A stretch of DNA of 39,146 nucleotides from JBBQKI01 sp038326725 (GCA_038326725.1 JBBQKI010000021.1:1-39146), one strand, 5' to 3'. Positions 6,647 to 15,283 are shown, counted from the first letter of the stretch. Numbers and translations: made by a program. The notes: generated from the sequence alone by a model not told the origin.

Positions 6647-9600
6647 TTATTCCTTTATAAATCTTTTGGTAACGGCAAGCCCGTTTGATACAAAACGAAT
6701 AAAGTACATTCCCGAAGCAAGTGGGGAAATATCGATAGTTTGGTTTTGCCGTGTTGGGTCTACTTGTTTTATCAATTTTCCAGTAGTTGAAAAAATCATA
6801 ATCTCATCAAATGAAACGGCATCGAAAGCTATGGTCAATTCAGTTTTTGCCGGATTTGGGTAGATATTCACTAGATTTTCGGTATCCTGTGTAAAAGTTC
6901 TAACGTTTTCAGTTTGCGTTATTATTTGTGGTGCCGCATTAACGTTATTGCCAGAAACTATAACTTGGTCAAAATAAATTAGATCGCTATTATCACTCGC
7001 GTCACAACGAAACCTTATCCTGTTGTTGGTTCCAAAATTATAGGTGGAAGAATTCAAAATAATGTTACCTGTAAAGAAGGTTCCGTTCGTGAAATGTGTA
7101 CCGCTTCTATAGTTTCCAATTACCTGATAGCTTGTTCCGTTAAAGAATTCAACAAAGAAATCTTCCCCGTTCTCCATACTGCTGGCATAGGTGTGAAACT
7201 CTATGCTAACTTCTGTATTTCCGGCCAAATTTAAAACTGGGGAAATGGATACCGAAGTTGAGGAATTATCACGGAGCTGTATAGAATAATTTCCTTCATA
7301 AGAAGCGGTTGACGAAAAAACACGTGCGCAATCACTACCACCATCGCTCCAGCCCTGAAAGCCGGTTTCAAAATAATATCCAGCTATAACGCCCGGACCG
7401 CCCCCTGATCCAGAAGTGGTTACATTTGCTATATTGCTCATTGCTGAATTATTTCCAGCAGCATCGAAAGCGCGAACATTAAATGAATAGGAAGTGTTTG
7501 CTGTTAACCCTGTAATGCTAGCTGAAGTACCAGTCACCGTGCCTATACTGCTTCCGCTTTCAAAAATCTCATAGCCCGTAACGCCTACATTATCGGTTGA
7601 AGCAGTCCAAGAAAGGTCTGTACTGGTTTCTGTAACATTGGAAGCCGTTAAATTTGTTGGTGCCGAGGGTGGCTGGGTATCGCCTCCGCCTCCGGTTCCA
7701 AGATTAACAGTATAATCCTCAACTTCTCCATATGTAAAGGTCTCACAGGATGTGGGAATCCCGTTATACTTCATTGAAACCCTCAAACGCACAGCTGTTC
7801 TGGATGTGTTTGTTGGCACTGTAAATGTTCCACTATTCGGGGTATTTGTTGATGGAGCCTTAGACCATATTAATTCTCCGGCATCACTGAAATCTCCATC
7901 ATTATTGTAATCTATCCATGCGGCATATCCTTCGGGATAAATGGTGCCAGTCCAAGTAGGTGTAACGGTAATAGTGTATACTTGGCCCTCATTCAAATCT
8001 GTGGATATAGCTGTAAAGTTTGAATAAAATTGAGCCCCAGAGGCATTGTTGATTGTATTTAGTTGAACCCTGCTTATATACTCATCATTAGTATTTGTAC
8101 TTGCAGATGCGCAATAAGTTGTGCCACCACCCGCCAGTGTTGTGAATGCCCGGGTAGCGTTACCAGAAACGTTGCCAGCTGCATCTTGTGCGTTCACGGC
8201 AGCAGTGTAGTTTGTTGAAGGTGTTAAACCCGTAAGGTTGAACGTAGTGCTTGTGGTTGTACCCACTTGTGTTCCGTTTACCAAAACATTATAAAGTGCC
8301 ACGCCGACATTATCTGTAGAAGCTGTCCAATTGAGTATTGCACCTGTAGCTGTAATATTGCTGGCCAAAAGATTTGTGGGCACCGTGGGCGCCTGTGTAT
8401 CTGCAACGCCAGCTTGGATTTTAAATTTTCCTACAACTCCTTTCCTGCCGCTGCTCATATATTCGGTTATAAACCAAAAAGAAGCATTGTCTGAAGGGTC
8501 CACATCTATCTTGCTGTAATCTCCGAATCTAGTTCCCGAAAAATTTGCATTTCCGTTAGCTATCAAACCTTCGGCCGCCGTCATTGTTCCCAAAGGATCT
8601 GTGCTCAATCTGCCAGTAAAATAAGAGCTAACACGAACTGTAGTAGGCGTTGTGGGACCAGACATTGAAGAATATCCCATACCTATATTTCCTTGTGAAT
8701 CCATGGCCAAGCTCGCGTTCCAAGCATGCCGTCCATCCGGCGCGGTGTATGTTCCTTCTTGGTATAATGACCATGGTTGGTTATCGGCACTTTGTCTAAA
8801 TTCGTACCAGCGCACACCTGCCCGCTCTCCAGAAGTAGCATCGGTATCAACAACAAAATTGAATACTGCAGAGTTGTGGGTGCCAAATTTTCGGAATTGC
8901 GCCTGGTTCATAATTGTAGCCTGTAAAGCATCAATGGCCGAACCACCTCCGGGCTGAGTCAAATTTGAAAAACTGCCGTTATCAAAAACACTTATAAAAG
9001 ATGTAACATTTATTTGCTGTGCTGCTGAGATTGTTGAAGATGATGTATTTGCCCAGTTCACATTTATTTTCCAAAGCTTTATATGGTCAGTGGTAACTCC
9101 GCTCCAGGCGTTGTCCTGCATATAAATAACCGTTGCACCGCCAGCAGCGGGAAGGTTGCTATCTGTGACATTCAAAACCTGTGGGCTAAAGAAACCACTT
9201 GTTACAATGCCCGGAAGGTTAAAACCAATAATTTTAGCATTTGGATTGCCCGCAAGCATTTGCGAACGCTCAAGTGCCCATACTTTATTTGAGCCGGTTG
9301 TATTTTCGGTTATATAATACCCATCGCTCCAAACTGATAATTTCTGATAATCCTGAATGGCAGCAATGGTATAGATATACCAACCTGCCGTCAACGGATT
9401 TGGCCCATCGCTTACCGCAATCTGCGCCCCGCTCCCCAAGAAGGTAAGCACCCATCTATCTGCCGCGTTGTCATAAGATGCTGTAAGGTCACAACATCCC
9501 CCAGATGGAAAAATTGCAGGATTGGGCGCTGTTTGTCCCAAAAGCTGATTACCGGATTTATCGTAGATCATAAACCCTGTATTGTAAACCACCATCACGT

Positions 9601-9973
9601 GATTTGGCCCAACTGCCAAGGCAGGATCGGTGGGTTGCGAGCTTGATGAATAAGTGTTAAAAACAAGACTGGCGGGGGGCATGCGCATGCTTTGCTCCAT
9701 TTCATTTCTATTTCTCACAAAATAATCATCTTCGGTTTGTGGGTCCTGCCCTGAAACTATTTGATTCGCAAAAGATTTTTTGTCTTTTGCTTCGCGAGGT
9801 GTGTCATCGGGCGCAACAAGATCATTTGGCCGCGAGAGCAATGAGGTTACATATTCTACCGAGGATACATTGCCTGTAAAAGTGGGACTTGTAGGGTCGT
9901 TCTGTTGGGCTAACGCAAAATGGCTGAAGGTCAAAAACGCAAATACCACAAAAAGTAAATTTTTCTTTTGCAT
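6647..9973 (-). CDS. Large secreted T9SS cargo with propeller-like, fibronectin III, GEVED and MAM-like domains
   Basis: A 1108-residue secreted protein. Seen: signal peptide 1-22 (ends HFALAQ); a 90-520 region with repeated WSDGYY, VWALER and NASFWFITEY-type blades that reads like a beta-propeller, without catalytic residues I can name; fibronectin III domain 525-612; a GEVED domain 618-757, named by its own GEVEDYTV; a second fibronectin III domain 765-855 very similar to the first; a jelly-roll/MAM-like domain 865-1008 (FETGFQGWSDGG); and a type A sorting domain 1032-1108 (NIYPNPAKTEL ... ASGMYFIRF). It is probably exported by Sec, then by the type IX system, and anchored to or released from the surface. 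Ligand binding or adhesion is an inference. Single gene with its own terminator; upstream is the relic region. Confidence 0.85.
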   Translation of the reverse strand: MQKKNLLFVVFAFLTFSHFALAQQNDPTSPTFTGNVSSVEYVTSLLSRPNDLVAPDDTPREAKDKKSFANQIVSGQDPQTEDDYFVRNRNEMEQSMRMPPASLVFNTYSSSSQPTDPALAVGPNHVMVVYNTGFMIYDKSGNQLLGQTAPNPAIFPSGGCCDLTASYDNAADRWVLTFLGSGAQIAVSDGPNPLTAGWYIYTIAAIQDYQKLSVWSDGYYITENTTGSNKVWALERSQMLAGNPNAKIIGFNLPGIVTSGFFSPQVLNVTDSNLPAAGGATVIYMQDNAWSGVTTDHIKLWKINVNWANTSSSTISAAQQINVTSFISVFDNGSFSNLTQPGGGSAIDALQATIMNQAQFRKFGTHNSAVFNFVVDTDATSGERAGVRWYEFRQSADNQPWSLYQEGTYTAPDGRHAWNASLAMDSQGNIGMGYSSMSGPTTPTTVRVSSYFTGRLSTDPLGTMTAAEGLIANGNANFSGTRFGDYSKIDVDPSDNASFWFITEYMSSGRKGVVGKFKIQAGVADTQAPTVPTNLLASNITATGAILNWTASTDNVGVALYNVLVNGTQVGTTTSTTFNLTGLTPSTNYTAAVNAQDAAGNVSGNATRAFTTLAGGGTTYCASASTNTNDEYISRVQLNTINNASGAQFYSNFTAISTDLNEGQVYTITVTPTWTGTIYPEGYAAWIDYNNDGDFSDAGELIWSKAPSTNTPNSGTFTVPTNTSRTAVRLRVSMKYNGIPTSCETFTYGEVEDYTVNLGTGGGGDTQPPSAPTNLTASNVTETSTDLSWTASTDNVGVTGYEIFESGSSIGTVTGTSASITGLTANTSYSFNVRAFDAAGNNSAMSNIANVTTSGSGGGPGVIAGYYFETGFQGWSDGGSDCARVFSSTASYEGNYSIQLRDNSSTSVSISPVLNLAGNTEVSIEFHTYASSMENGEDFFVEFFNGTSYQVIGNYRSGTHFTNGTFFTGNIILNSSTYNFGTNNRIRFRCDASDNSDLIYFDQVIVSGNNVNAAPQIITQTENVRTFTQDTENLVNIYPNPAKTELTIAFDAVSFDEIMIFSTTGKLIKQVDPTRQNQTIDISPLASGMYFIRFVSNGLAVTKRFIKE

Positions 9974-10112
9974 AATTTAGTGTATTAAAAAAGTTAGAAA
10001 ATGTTATTTCGAACGTTTTGTAGATTTTGTGAGGGACACTTGTTTAGAGCAAAAATTTACTCTACAGTTCGTTGAGATAAATTTAATACTATTTCAATAT
10101 TACACAACGAAT

Positions 10113-10241
10113 TATTATGTTTTTTTGGAATAAATTTTTTTAAATTTCAATCACCAAAAAGCCTTTATTTTTCAGCATATCACACATAGTATCAGCTAGA
10201 TATTCGTTTATTTTAAAAGAGAGCAACCCTCCCACTTTCAG
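10113..10241 (-). pseudogene. Degraded 3'-end relic of a prmC-like gene
   Basis: Reading the minus strand in one frame gives LKVGGLLSFKINEYL, then 18 residues to GFLVIEI, a TAA, and then KNLFQKNII. This aligns with the C-terminus of the intact PrmC encoded 0.7 kb away (LNPGGVLYFEINEYL ... GFGKIIVKKDIFGKDRML): about 17 identities in 44 positions, continuing across the stop where a lysine codon AAA became TAA. No start codon or upstream methyltransferase domain exists here. The DNA also aligns around GATATTC(a/g)TTTAT, with most differences in third codon positions. I infer an old remnant of a prmC copy. The gene-free stretch 9974-10112 shows nothing else I can name. Confidence 0.7.
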
Positions 10242-10249
10242 ATAAAACA

Positions 10250-10305
10250 CTGCAAAATCTGCTACTGCCCGAAGCCTAAACATACAATAAACTGGCAGCG
10301 GCAAT
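10250..10305 (-). pseudogene. Short aqpZ-derived fragment joined to the prmC relic
   Basis: Plus-strand 10264-10302 matches the aqpZ gene at 6128-6163: 13 identical bases, one mismatch, 9 identical, one mismatch, 5 identical, a 3-base insertion, then 7 identical. In the aqpZ frame it reads AAASLLYV-stop-ASGS against AAGLLYVLASGS in the intact protein, so one Leu codon TTG has become TAG. Weaker similarity continues to about 10250 with a one-base frame slip. It begins a few bases after the stop codon of the LOG gene. Confidence 0.6.
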
Positions 10306-10308
10306 CTA

Positions 10309-10899
10309 TCAAGTTCTGTCAGAATTCAGCCACTTTGGAATTGTTGGCATTTTAAATTCTTCCATTTTCTTGAGAAGAAACAATGGATTGGAAGCCACCA
10401 AAAGCAAATTATAATTATCCATGGAAAGAAACCCTTTACGAACCATGGTTTCGAGCATTTTTATTAAATCGTCATAAAACCCATTGATGTTCAGCAAGCC
10501 GATAGGCTTTTGATGCAGGCCAAGTTGAAGCCAGGTTATTATTTCGAAAAGTTCTTCAAGCGTTCCAATACCACCGGGAAGGGCGATAAAGCCATCGCTT
10601 ATTTCGTGCATTTTCAGTTTTCGCTCGTGCATAGTTTGTGTGGTAATAATTTCGGAAAGGCCGAGATGCACCACTTCTTTGAGTTTTAAAAATGAAGGAA
10701 TTATGCCAACAACCCTTCCGTTCGAATCGAGCGCGGCTTGGGAAATAACGCCCATTATGCCAATCTTTGCAGCTCCGTAAACCAGTGTGATTTCGTTTTC
10801 AGCGAAATATTTCCCGAGTTGTTTTGCAGCTTCGGTAATTGATGTGTCGTTGCCATTGCTGCTGCCGCAGAACACGCAGATGTTTCTAAGTTTATGCAT
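10309..10899 (-). CDS. LOG-family protein (cytokinin riboside 5'-monophosphate phosphoribohydrolase-like, TIGR00730)
   Basis: A 196-residue Rossmann-fold protein of the LOG / lysine-decarboxylase-like family. Characterised members hydrolyse N6-modified adenosine monophosphates to free base and ribose 5-phosphate; in bacteria the natural substrate is often AMP or unknown. Seen: CVFCGSSNG near the N-terminus (8-16), YGAAKIGIMG (41-50), MHERKLKM (90-97) and the signature PGGIGTLEE (108-116), with the catalytic Arg/Glu set apparently intact. The start ATG overlaps the prmC stop by 8 nt (ATGCATAA), so it is translationally coupled to prmC. Downstream lies a relic of another prmC end, so this gene sits between an intact and a broken prmC terminus. 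Confidence 0.9.
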   Translation of the reverse strand: MHKLRNICVFCGSSNGNDTSITEAAKQLGKYFAENEITLVYGAAKIGIMGVISQAALDSNGRVVGIIPSFLKLKEVVHLGLSEIITTQTMHERKLKMHEISDGFIALPGGIGTLEELFEIITWLQLGLHQKPIGLLNINGFYDDLIKMLETMVRKGFLSMDNYNLLLVASNPLFLLKKMEEFKMPTIPKWLNSDRT

Positions 10900-11743
10900 T
10901 TAATTGGCATTTTAGCATTCGGTCTTTTCCAAAAATATCCTTTTTGACTATAATTTTCCCGAAACCTTCGGTGGTCAAAACCTCTTGCAAATCCTTTCCA
11001 AGATATTCATTTATCTCAAAATAAAGCACCCCGCCCGGGTTTAAAACCGTTTTGCTTAAACGTGCAATGGCTTGGTAAAAGACCAACGGCTCTTTATCCT
11101 CGACAAACAAGGCTGAAGCGGGCTCATGATTCAAAACATTGGGTTGCATTTTGTCCCGCTCGCTTTCCCTAACATAGGGCGGGTTCGAAACAATGATATC
11201 GTATTTTTCGGGAAGTTGTTCTGCCTTCAAAATATCACAGGGAAAGAAATCAATTGTAACAGTATTGATTTGGGCATTTTCCCTTGCCACTTTTAAAGCC
11301 TCCATGGAAATATCCAGCGCGGAAACTTTTGCGTTCGGAAGGTTTTTAGCCAACGAGACCGCGATACAGCCGCTGCCGGTCCCAATATCTAAAATCCCTC
11401 TAAACCCCAAAGGGGGAATTTCACTGATCACCCAATCTACAAGCTCTTCGGTTTCGGGACGGGGAATCAAGGTGTGTTTGTTTACTTTGAAGGGTAGACC
11501 GTAAAACTCTGTTTCGCCGATGATGTATTGGATGGGTTCATTTTTTTTTAGGCGGTAAATGGCGTTTTCAAATTTTTCCAAGGCTATAGCGGAAAACTCG
11601 AAACCTGGGTTCATCGCCAATTTTAAACGAGACATTTTTAAAAATTTTTCGCAAAGGATGGAAAAGAAAGATTGTACCTCTTGCGAAGGGTAATATTCTG
11701 ATAGCGAATTTTTGAAATTATTTTTTAGTTCTGAAATTTTCAT
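10892..11743 (-). CDS. prmC: Peptide chain release factor N5-glutamine methyltransferase
   Basis: PrmC (HemK) methylates the Gln of the GGQ motif in release factors RF1 and RF2, using S-adenosylmethionine. The 283-residue form starting at MKISELKNNFK is preferred; a longer in-frame start 12 codons upstream gives a basic tail unlike the family. Seen: an N-terminal helical domain, YIIGETEFYGLPFKV (about 73-87), IPRPETEELV, the SAM site DIGTGSGCIAVSLAK (about 119-133) and the catalytic NPPYV (187-191). The C-terminus KKDIFGKDRMLK is the family ending. It overlaps the LOG gene by 8 nt. The GNAT gene is 74 nt upstream on the same strand. Confidence 0.94.
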   Translation of the reverse strand: MKISELKNNFKNSLSEYYPSQEVQSFFSILCEKFLKMSRLKLAMNPGFEFSAIALEKFENAIYRLKKNEPIQYIIGETEFYGLPFKVNKHTLIPRPETEELVDWVISEIPPLGFRGILDIGTGSGCIAVSLAKNLPNAKVSALDISMEALKVARENAQINTVTIDFFPCDILKAEQLPEKYDIIVSNPPYVRESERDKMQPNVLNHEPASALFVEDKEPLVFYQAIARLSKTVLNPGGVLYFEINEYLGKDLQEVLTTEGFGKIIVKKDIFGKDRMLKCQLNA

Positions 11744-11817
11744 TGGAAAAACCCCCCCTATCCTCCGCTTCATCTGCACTCAGCACAGGCTTCAAAGGGA
11801 AAATTGTTCGGGATTGA

Positions 11818-12303
11818 TTATAAAGTTTTAAGCATATGCACCGGACAGGCGTAATGTCCCGTATCGCCCATGGCGCATTCGATATGATGAAAACCGGCTT
11901 TTAAATATAATTTCTGTGCGGCTTCCATGTACGGCATCGTTTCGAGATAGCATTTTTCATATTCAAATTCCCTAGCTTTTGTAAGGCACAATTTAATCAT
12001 TGCAGCCCCAATTCCTTTCCCACGGGCTTGCGGCAGGAAATACATTTTTTGAAGTTCACAAACATTTCCTTCATAATTGTCCAATTTTGCAATCCCGGCA
12101 CCGCCGATAATTTCGTTGTCTTCCACAACCACAAAATAGCAAGCTTTTGGTTTATCATACGTTTCGAACATACGGTCTAGGGAAATATCGGCATAGGCAG
12201 TACCTACTTTTGGCACCCCAAAATCCAACAGAACACTTCGAATAACGCTGGCGATTTGTGGATTATCTTTTTTTTCAATAAGCCTTATTTCAGGAGTTCC
12301 CAT
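11818..12303 (-). CDS. GNAT family N-acetyltransferase
   Basis: A 161-residue Gcn5-related acetyltransferase; substrate unknown. Seen: beta strand EIRLIEKKDN at the start, VVVEDNEIIGGAGIAKLD (about 60-77), the acetyl-CoA pyrophosphate-binding motif PQARGKGIGAAMI (about 92-104) and a C-terminal AQKLYLKAGFHHIECAMGDTGH typical of the fold. ATG 12301-12303 is chosen, because longer in-frame starts run into the divergent ribD gene. The spacer to ribD is only 27 bp, so the two promoters must overlap coding sequence. On the same strand as prmC and LOG and possibly cotranscribed with them. Confidence 0.85.
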   Translation of the reverse strand: MGTPEIRLIEKKDNPQIASVIRSVLLDFGVPKVGTAYADISLDRMFETYDKPKACYFVVVEDNEIIGGAGIAKLDNYEGNVCELQKMYFLPQARGKGIGAAMIKLCLTKAREFEYEKCYLETMPYMEAAQKLYLKAGFHHIECAMGDTGHYACPVHMLKTL

Positions 12304-12330
12304 GAATGCAATTCGGTGTATTTTTACCGC

Positions 12331-13389
12331 GTGAAGATACATGAAAAATATATGTGGCGTTGCCTCCAATTGGCAAAAAACGGGTTGGGATCAACCTATC
12401 CAAACCCAATGGTGGGTTGCATTTTGGTTCATGACGATTTGATCATCGGGGAAGGTTGGCATCAAAAAATCGGGCAGCCGCACGCAGAAGTAAATGCAAT
12501 TTTGAATGTTGAAAACCCCAAGCTTTTAAAAGAATCTACTTTATATGTAAGCTTGGAGCCCTGTAGCCATTTTGGAAAAACACCGCCCTGCGCCGACTTC
12601 ATAATTTCCAAAAGAATAAAAAATGTGGTTATCGGGAGTTTGGACTCAAACCCGAAAGTATCCGGCAATGGCATACAAAAACTGAAAGATGCGGATTGCG
12701 AAGTAATCACGAATGTTTTAAGGGATGAATGCGCTGAACTGAACAAACGGTTTTTTACTTTTCACAACAAAAAGCGCCCGTATATTATTTTAAAATGGGC
12801 GCAAACCCTTGATGGTTTTATCGCTCCGGAAAAAAATGAAATAAAAACAATTTCAGAGAAAAAGCCCTTTTGGATAACTTGTACGCTTTCGCGGCAAAGG
12901 GCACATCAATTTCGAGCCGAAGAACACGCTATTTTAGTGGGAACAAAGACCGTCATTGAAGATAATCCCGAGCTGACCACCCGCGCTTGGGAGGGAAAAA
13001 ATCCCATCCGAATTGTTCTTGACCGTACTTTGAAAATTCCAAAGCAGGCTTCCATTTTAAATAATAAAGCAAAAACACTTGTTTTTACTGAAATTGACAC
13101 TGATAATGCTGAAAATATTATTTTTGAAAAAATTGATTTTTCTTCCAATATTGCCACACAAGTTTGTGCTTCACTTCACAAACATCAAATCCAGTCCGTA
13201 ATTATAGAGGGCGGTGCAAAAACGCTTCAAACATTTATTGATGAAAACATGTGGGACGAAGCTTTCGTTTTTACGGGAAATAAAAAATTTAAAAAGGGAA
13301 TAAAATCCCCATTGTTTTCAGGTGAAATACTTTCAAAAGAAAAAATTGAAAGTGACCTTTTAGTACACTTTAAAAATCCTTCACATTGA
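12331..13389 (+). CDS. ribD: Bifunctional riboflavin deaminase/reductase RibD
   Basis: RibD performs the second and third steps of riboflavin synthesis: deamination of the pyrimidine, then NADPH-dependent reduction of the ribose side chain. Seen, in the 352-residue form: deaminase zinc site HAEVNAI (His51) and PCSHFGKTPPC (Cys78, Cys87), NGLGSTYPNPMVG near the start, then a reductase domain with RPYIILKWAQTLDG (about 146-159), NPIRIVLDRTLKIP and IIEGGAKTLQTFI. A GTG start at 12331 is chosen because VKIHEKYMWRCLQLAKNG matches the usual flavobacterial N-terminus; ATG 12352 would remove the first helix. A TATTTTTA element at 12319-12326 (one base from consensus) would give an almost leaderless mRNA. 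Its stop overlaps the TTG start of the next gene. Confidence 0.93.
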   Translation: MKIHEKYMWRCLQLAKNGLGSTYPNPMVGCILVHDDLIIGEGWHQKIGQPHAEVNAILNVENPKLLKESTLYVSLEPCSHFGKTPPCADFIISKRIKNVVIGSLDSNPKVSGNGIQKLKDADCEVITNVLRDECAELNKRFFTFHNKKRPYIILKWAQTLDGFIAPEKNEIKTISEKKPFWITCTLSRQRAHQFRAEEHAILVGTKTVIEDNPELTTRAWEGKNPIRIVLDRTLKIPKQASILNNKAKTLVFTEIDTDNAENIIFEKIDFSSNIATQVCASLHKHQIQSVIIEGGAKTLQTFIDENMWDEAFVFTGNKKFKKGIKSPLFSGEILSKEKIESDLLVHFKNPSH

Positions 13390-14258
13390 TAGCTCTATTG
13401 CTAAGTGTTCTGTCCTCCACATTAATTTTTGTGGTCTTTAAACTCTATGAAAGGTTTAAAATAAATACCCTTCACGCCATTGTGGTAAATTATATGGTGG
13501 CTAGCACTTGCGGTTTTTTTATGAATGAAACCGAGTTTACGATTGCTGAAGTTTCACAATTTGGTTGGTTTTATTATGCCCTCGGGCTTGGAGTAATATT
13601 TATCACTGTTTTTAATTTAATGGCATTGACCACGCAGCGTTCCGGCCTTTCCGTGGTATCGGTAGCCACCAAAATGAGCGTTGTAATCCCGGTTGTTTTT
13701 GGATTAATTTATTACAATGAAAGTTTGGGTTTCGTAAAAAGTTTGGGGATTTTATTGGCGTTGGCGGCGGTTTACCTCGCGGCAATCAAAACCCGCGATG
13801 GGCTTAAAATAAGAAAAAGAAACCTAATTTTTCCCCTACTTGTATTTTTGGGGAGTGGATTTATTGATACAGCAATAAAGTTTTTGGAAGAAAAATACAT
13901 TGCGGAAAATGATGTTCCCCTTTTTTCTGCAATCATTTTTGCATCGGCGGCCACGGTGGGCGTTTTAATATTGATGGGGCAAGCCGCAATCGGAAAATTC
14001 AAATTTGAATTCCGAAACATTTTGGGGGGAATAGCTTTAGGCATCCCCAACTATTTTTCGATCTATTTTTTGGTAGTGGCACTGCGAAGTGAGATTATGG
14101 ATAGCTCGGGAATTTTTACGGTAAACAATGTCGCCATCGTTTTAGTTTCAACTCTTTTAGGAATTCTTTTTTTTAAGGAAAAACTGTTGCCAAAAAATAA
14201 GTGGGGAATCCTTTTAGCAGTAATTAGTATTATTTTAATAGCCCTTGGAACTGCTTAA
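13386..14258 (+). CDS. EamA/DMT family transporter
   Basis: A 290-residue inner-membrane protein of the drug/metabolite transporter superfamily with about ten hydrophobic segments (for example LLLSVLSSTLIFVVFKLY, FGWFYYALGLGVIFITVF, LGILLALAAVYLAAI, IALGIPNYFSIYFLVVAL, WGILLAVISIILIALG), arranged as two five-helix halves. The substrate cannot be read from sequence. The start is TTG within the overlap TTGA shared with the ribD stop codon, and its own stop shares one base with the next ATG (TAATG). The tight packing ribD-EamA-yigZ suggests one transcript; a role in flavin export or uptake is possible but only a guess from position. Confidence 0.85.
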   Translation: MIALLLSVLSSTLIFVVFKLYERFKINTLHAIVVNYMVASTCGFFMNETEFTIAEVSQFGWFYYALGLGVIFITVFNLMALTTQRSGLSVVSVATKMSVVIPVVFGLIYYNESLGFVKSLGILLALAAVYLAAIKTRDGLKIRKRNLIFPLLVFLGSGFIDTAIKFLEEKYIAENDVPLFSAIIFASAATVGVLILMGQAAIGKFKFEFRNILGGIALGIPNYFSIYFLVVALRSEIMDSSGIFTVNNVAIVLVSTLLGILFFKEKLLPKNKWGILLAVISIILIALGTA

Positions 14259-14881
14259 TGGAAGAGGAAAAAGACACGTATAAAACTATTACAAAACCTT
14301 CCGATTCGGTTCTTTTTAAAGAAAAAGGCAGTAAATTTTTCGGCTATGCTTTTCCTGTAACCGATGAAGGGGAAGTGAAGGAATGTCTGGCAAATTTAAA
14401 AAAGGAACATTTCAGTGCGAGGCATTTTTGCTATGCTTGGCAGATGGGGACAAGCTACGAAAACCATAGGACCAATGATGATGGCGAACCCTCGAATAGT
14501 GCAGGAATGCCGATTTATGGGCAATTGCAATCTTTTGATATAACAAATATTCTGGTGGTGGTGGTGCGCTATTTTGGGGGTACAAAATTGGGTGTTGGCG
14601 GGTTGGTGCAAGCATACAAAACCACGGCACAACTTGCATTGGAAGCCTCCGAAATCCTTGTAAAAACCATTGATGAATCTTTCCTTTTAAAATTCCAATA
14701 TCCCGAAATGAATTCAGTAATGAGGCTTATTAAAGATGAAAATCTTACAATAATAAATCAAAAAATGGAGCTGGATTGCGAGATTGAAATTTCCGTTCGT
14801 AAAAATAGTGCCCAGAGGGTTTTCATGATTTTTGAAGAACTTTTTAAAGTTCAGATTAAAAAAACAAATTTCCCCTTTTAA
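14258..14881 (+). CDS. YigZ/IMPACT family protein
   Basis: A 207-residue member of the UPF0029/YigZ family, related to eukaryotic IMPACT; the exact bacterial function is not established. Seen: SKFFGYAFPV (about 25-34), SARHFCYAW (about 53-61), the family signature TNDDGEPSNSAGMPI (about 71-85), VVVVRYFGGTKLGVGGLV (about 98-115), and a C-terminal ferredoxin-like DUF1949 region. Its ATG overlaps the upstream TAA by one base, so it ends a three-gene set with ribD and the EamA transporter. The convergent thioesterase gene stops only 3 bp away, leaving no room for a separate terminator. Confidence 0.92.
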   Translation: MEEEKDTYKTITKPSDSVLFKEKGSKFFGYAFPVTDEGEVKECLANLKKEHFSARHFCYAWQMGTSYENHRTNDDGEPSNSAGMPIYGQLQSFDITNILVVVVRYFGGTKLGVGGLVQAYKTTAQLALEASEILVKTIDESFLLKFQYPEMNSVMRLIKDENLTIINQKMELDCEIEISVRKNSAQRVFMIFEELFKVQIKKTNFPF

Positions 14882-14884
14882 GAA

Positions 14885-15283
14885 TTAATTGGCTAATTTT
14901 TCGAGTAAATAATCCGGTGCCCTCATCAGTTTTTTTGTGGTGCTGTTCACAAAAACCAAAACAGTAGTTGCCGTGGCCAAAAGTTGTTTGGAATCATTAT
15001 AAATTTCATAGTAAAATTCGATTTTTACTGTGGGATTTTTTTTCAGTGTTGTAACCACCGTCAAGACGTCGTCATAGCCCGCTGGCAACTTATAATCGAT
15101 GCTTAAATGTACCACGGGAAGGTGCACATTATTTGCTTCCATCCATTTATAGGAAAAACCTAGATCGCGCAGCCATTCTGTCCTGCCCTGTTCAAGGAAG
15201 GCCGCATAATTGCCATAATAAACAATGCCCATTTGGTCGGTTTCACCGTATCGAACCCTAAGATTTGTAAATGTTTTCTTCAT
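14885..15283 (-). CDS. YbgC/FadM-like acyl-CoA thioesterase
   Basis: A 132-residue hotdog-fold thioesterase that would hydrolyse acyl-CoA or acyl-carrier thioesters. Seen: the 4HBT signature RYGETDQMGIVYYGNYAAFL (about 9-28) with the catalytic Asp in ETDQMG, followed by EQGRTEWLRDLGFSY, and a strand HLSIDYKLPAGYDDVL. ATG 15281-15283 is chosen, since the 28 upstream in-frame codons are low-complexity and T/F-rich and lie in the dnaA upstream region. Chain-length specificity is unknown. Convergent with yigZ and divergent from dnaA. Confidence 0.9.
   Translation of the reverse strand: MKKTFTNLRVRYGETDQMGIVYYGNYAAFLEQGRTEWLRDLGFSYKWMEANNVHLPVVHLSIDYKLPAGYDDVLTVVTTLKKNPTVKIEFYYEIYNDSKQLLATATTVLVFVNSTTKKLMRAPDYLLEKLAN

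Noticed and set aside
8140..8640. Repeated DNA between the two fibronectin III parts of the T9SS cargo as a mobile element or CRISPR
   Set aside because: Similarity is at protein level between two domains of one gene; there are no short regular repeats with spacers or inverted ends.
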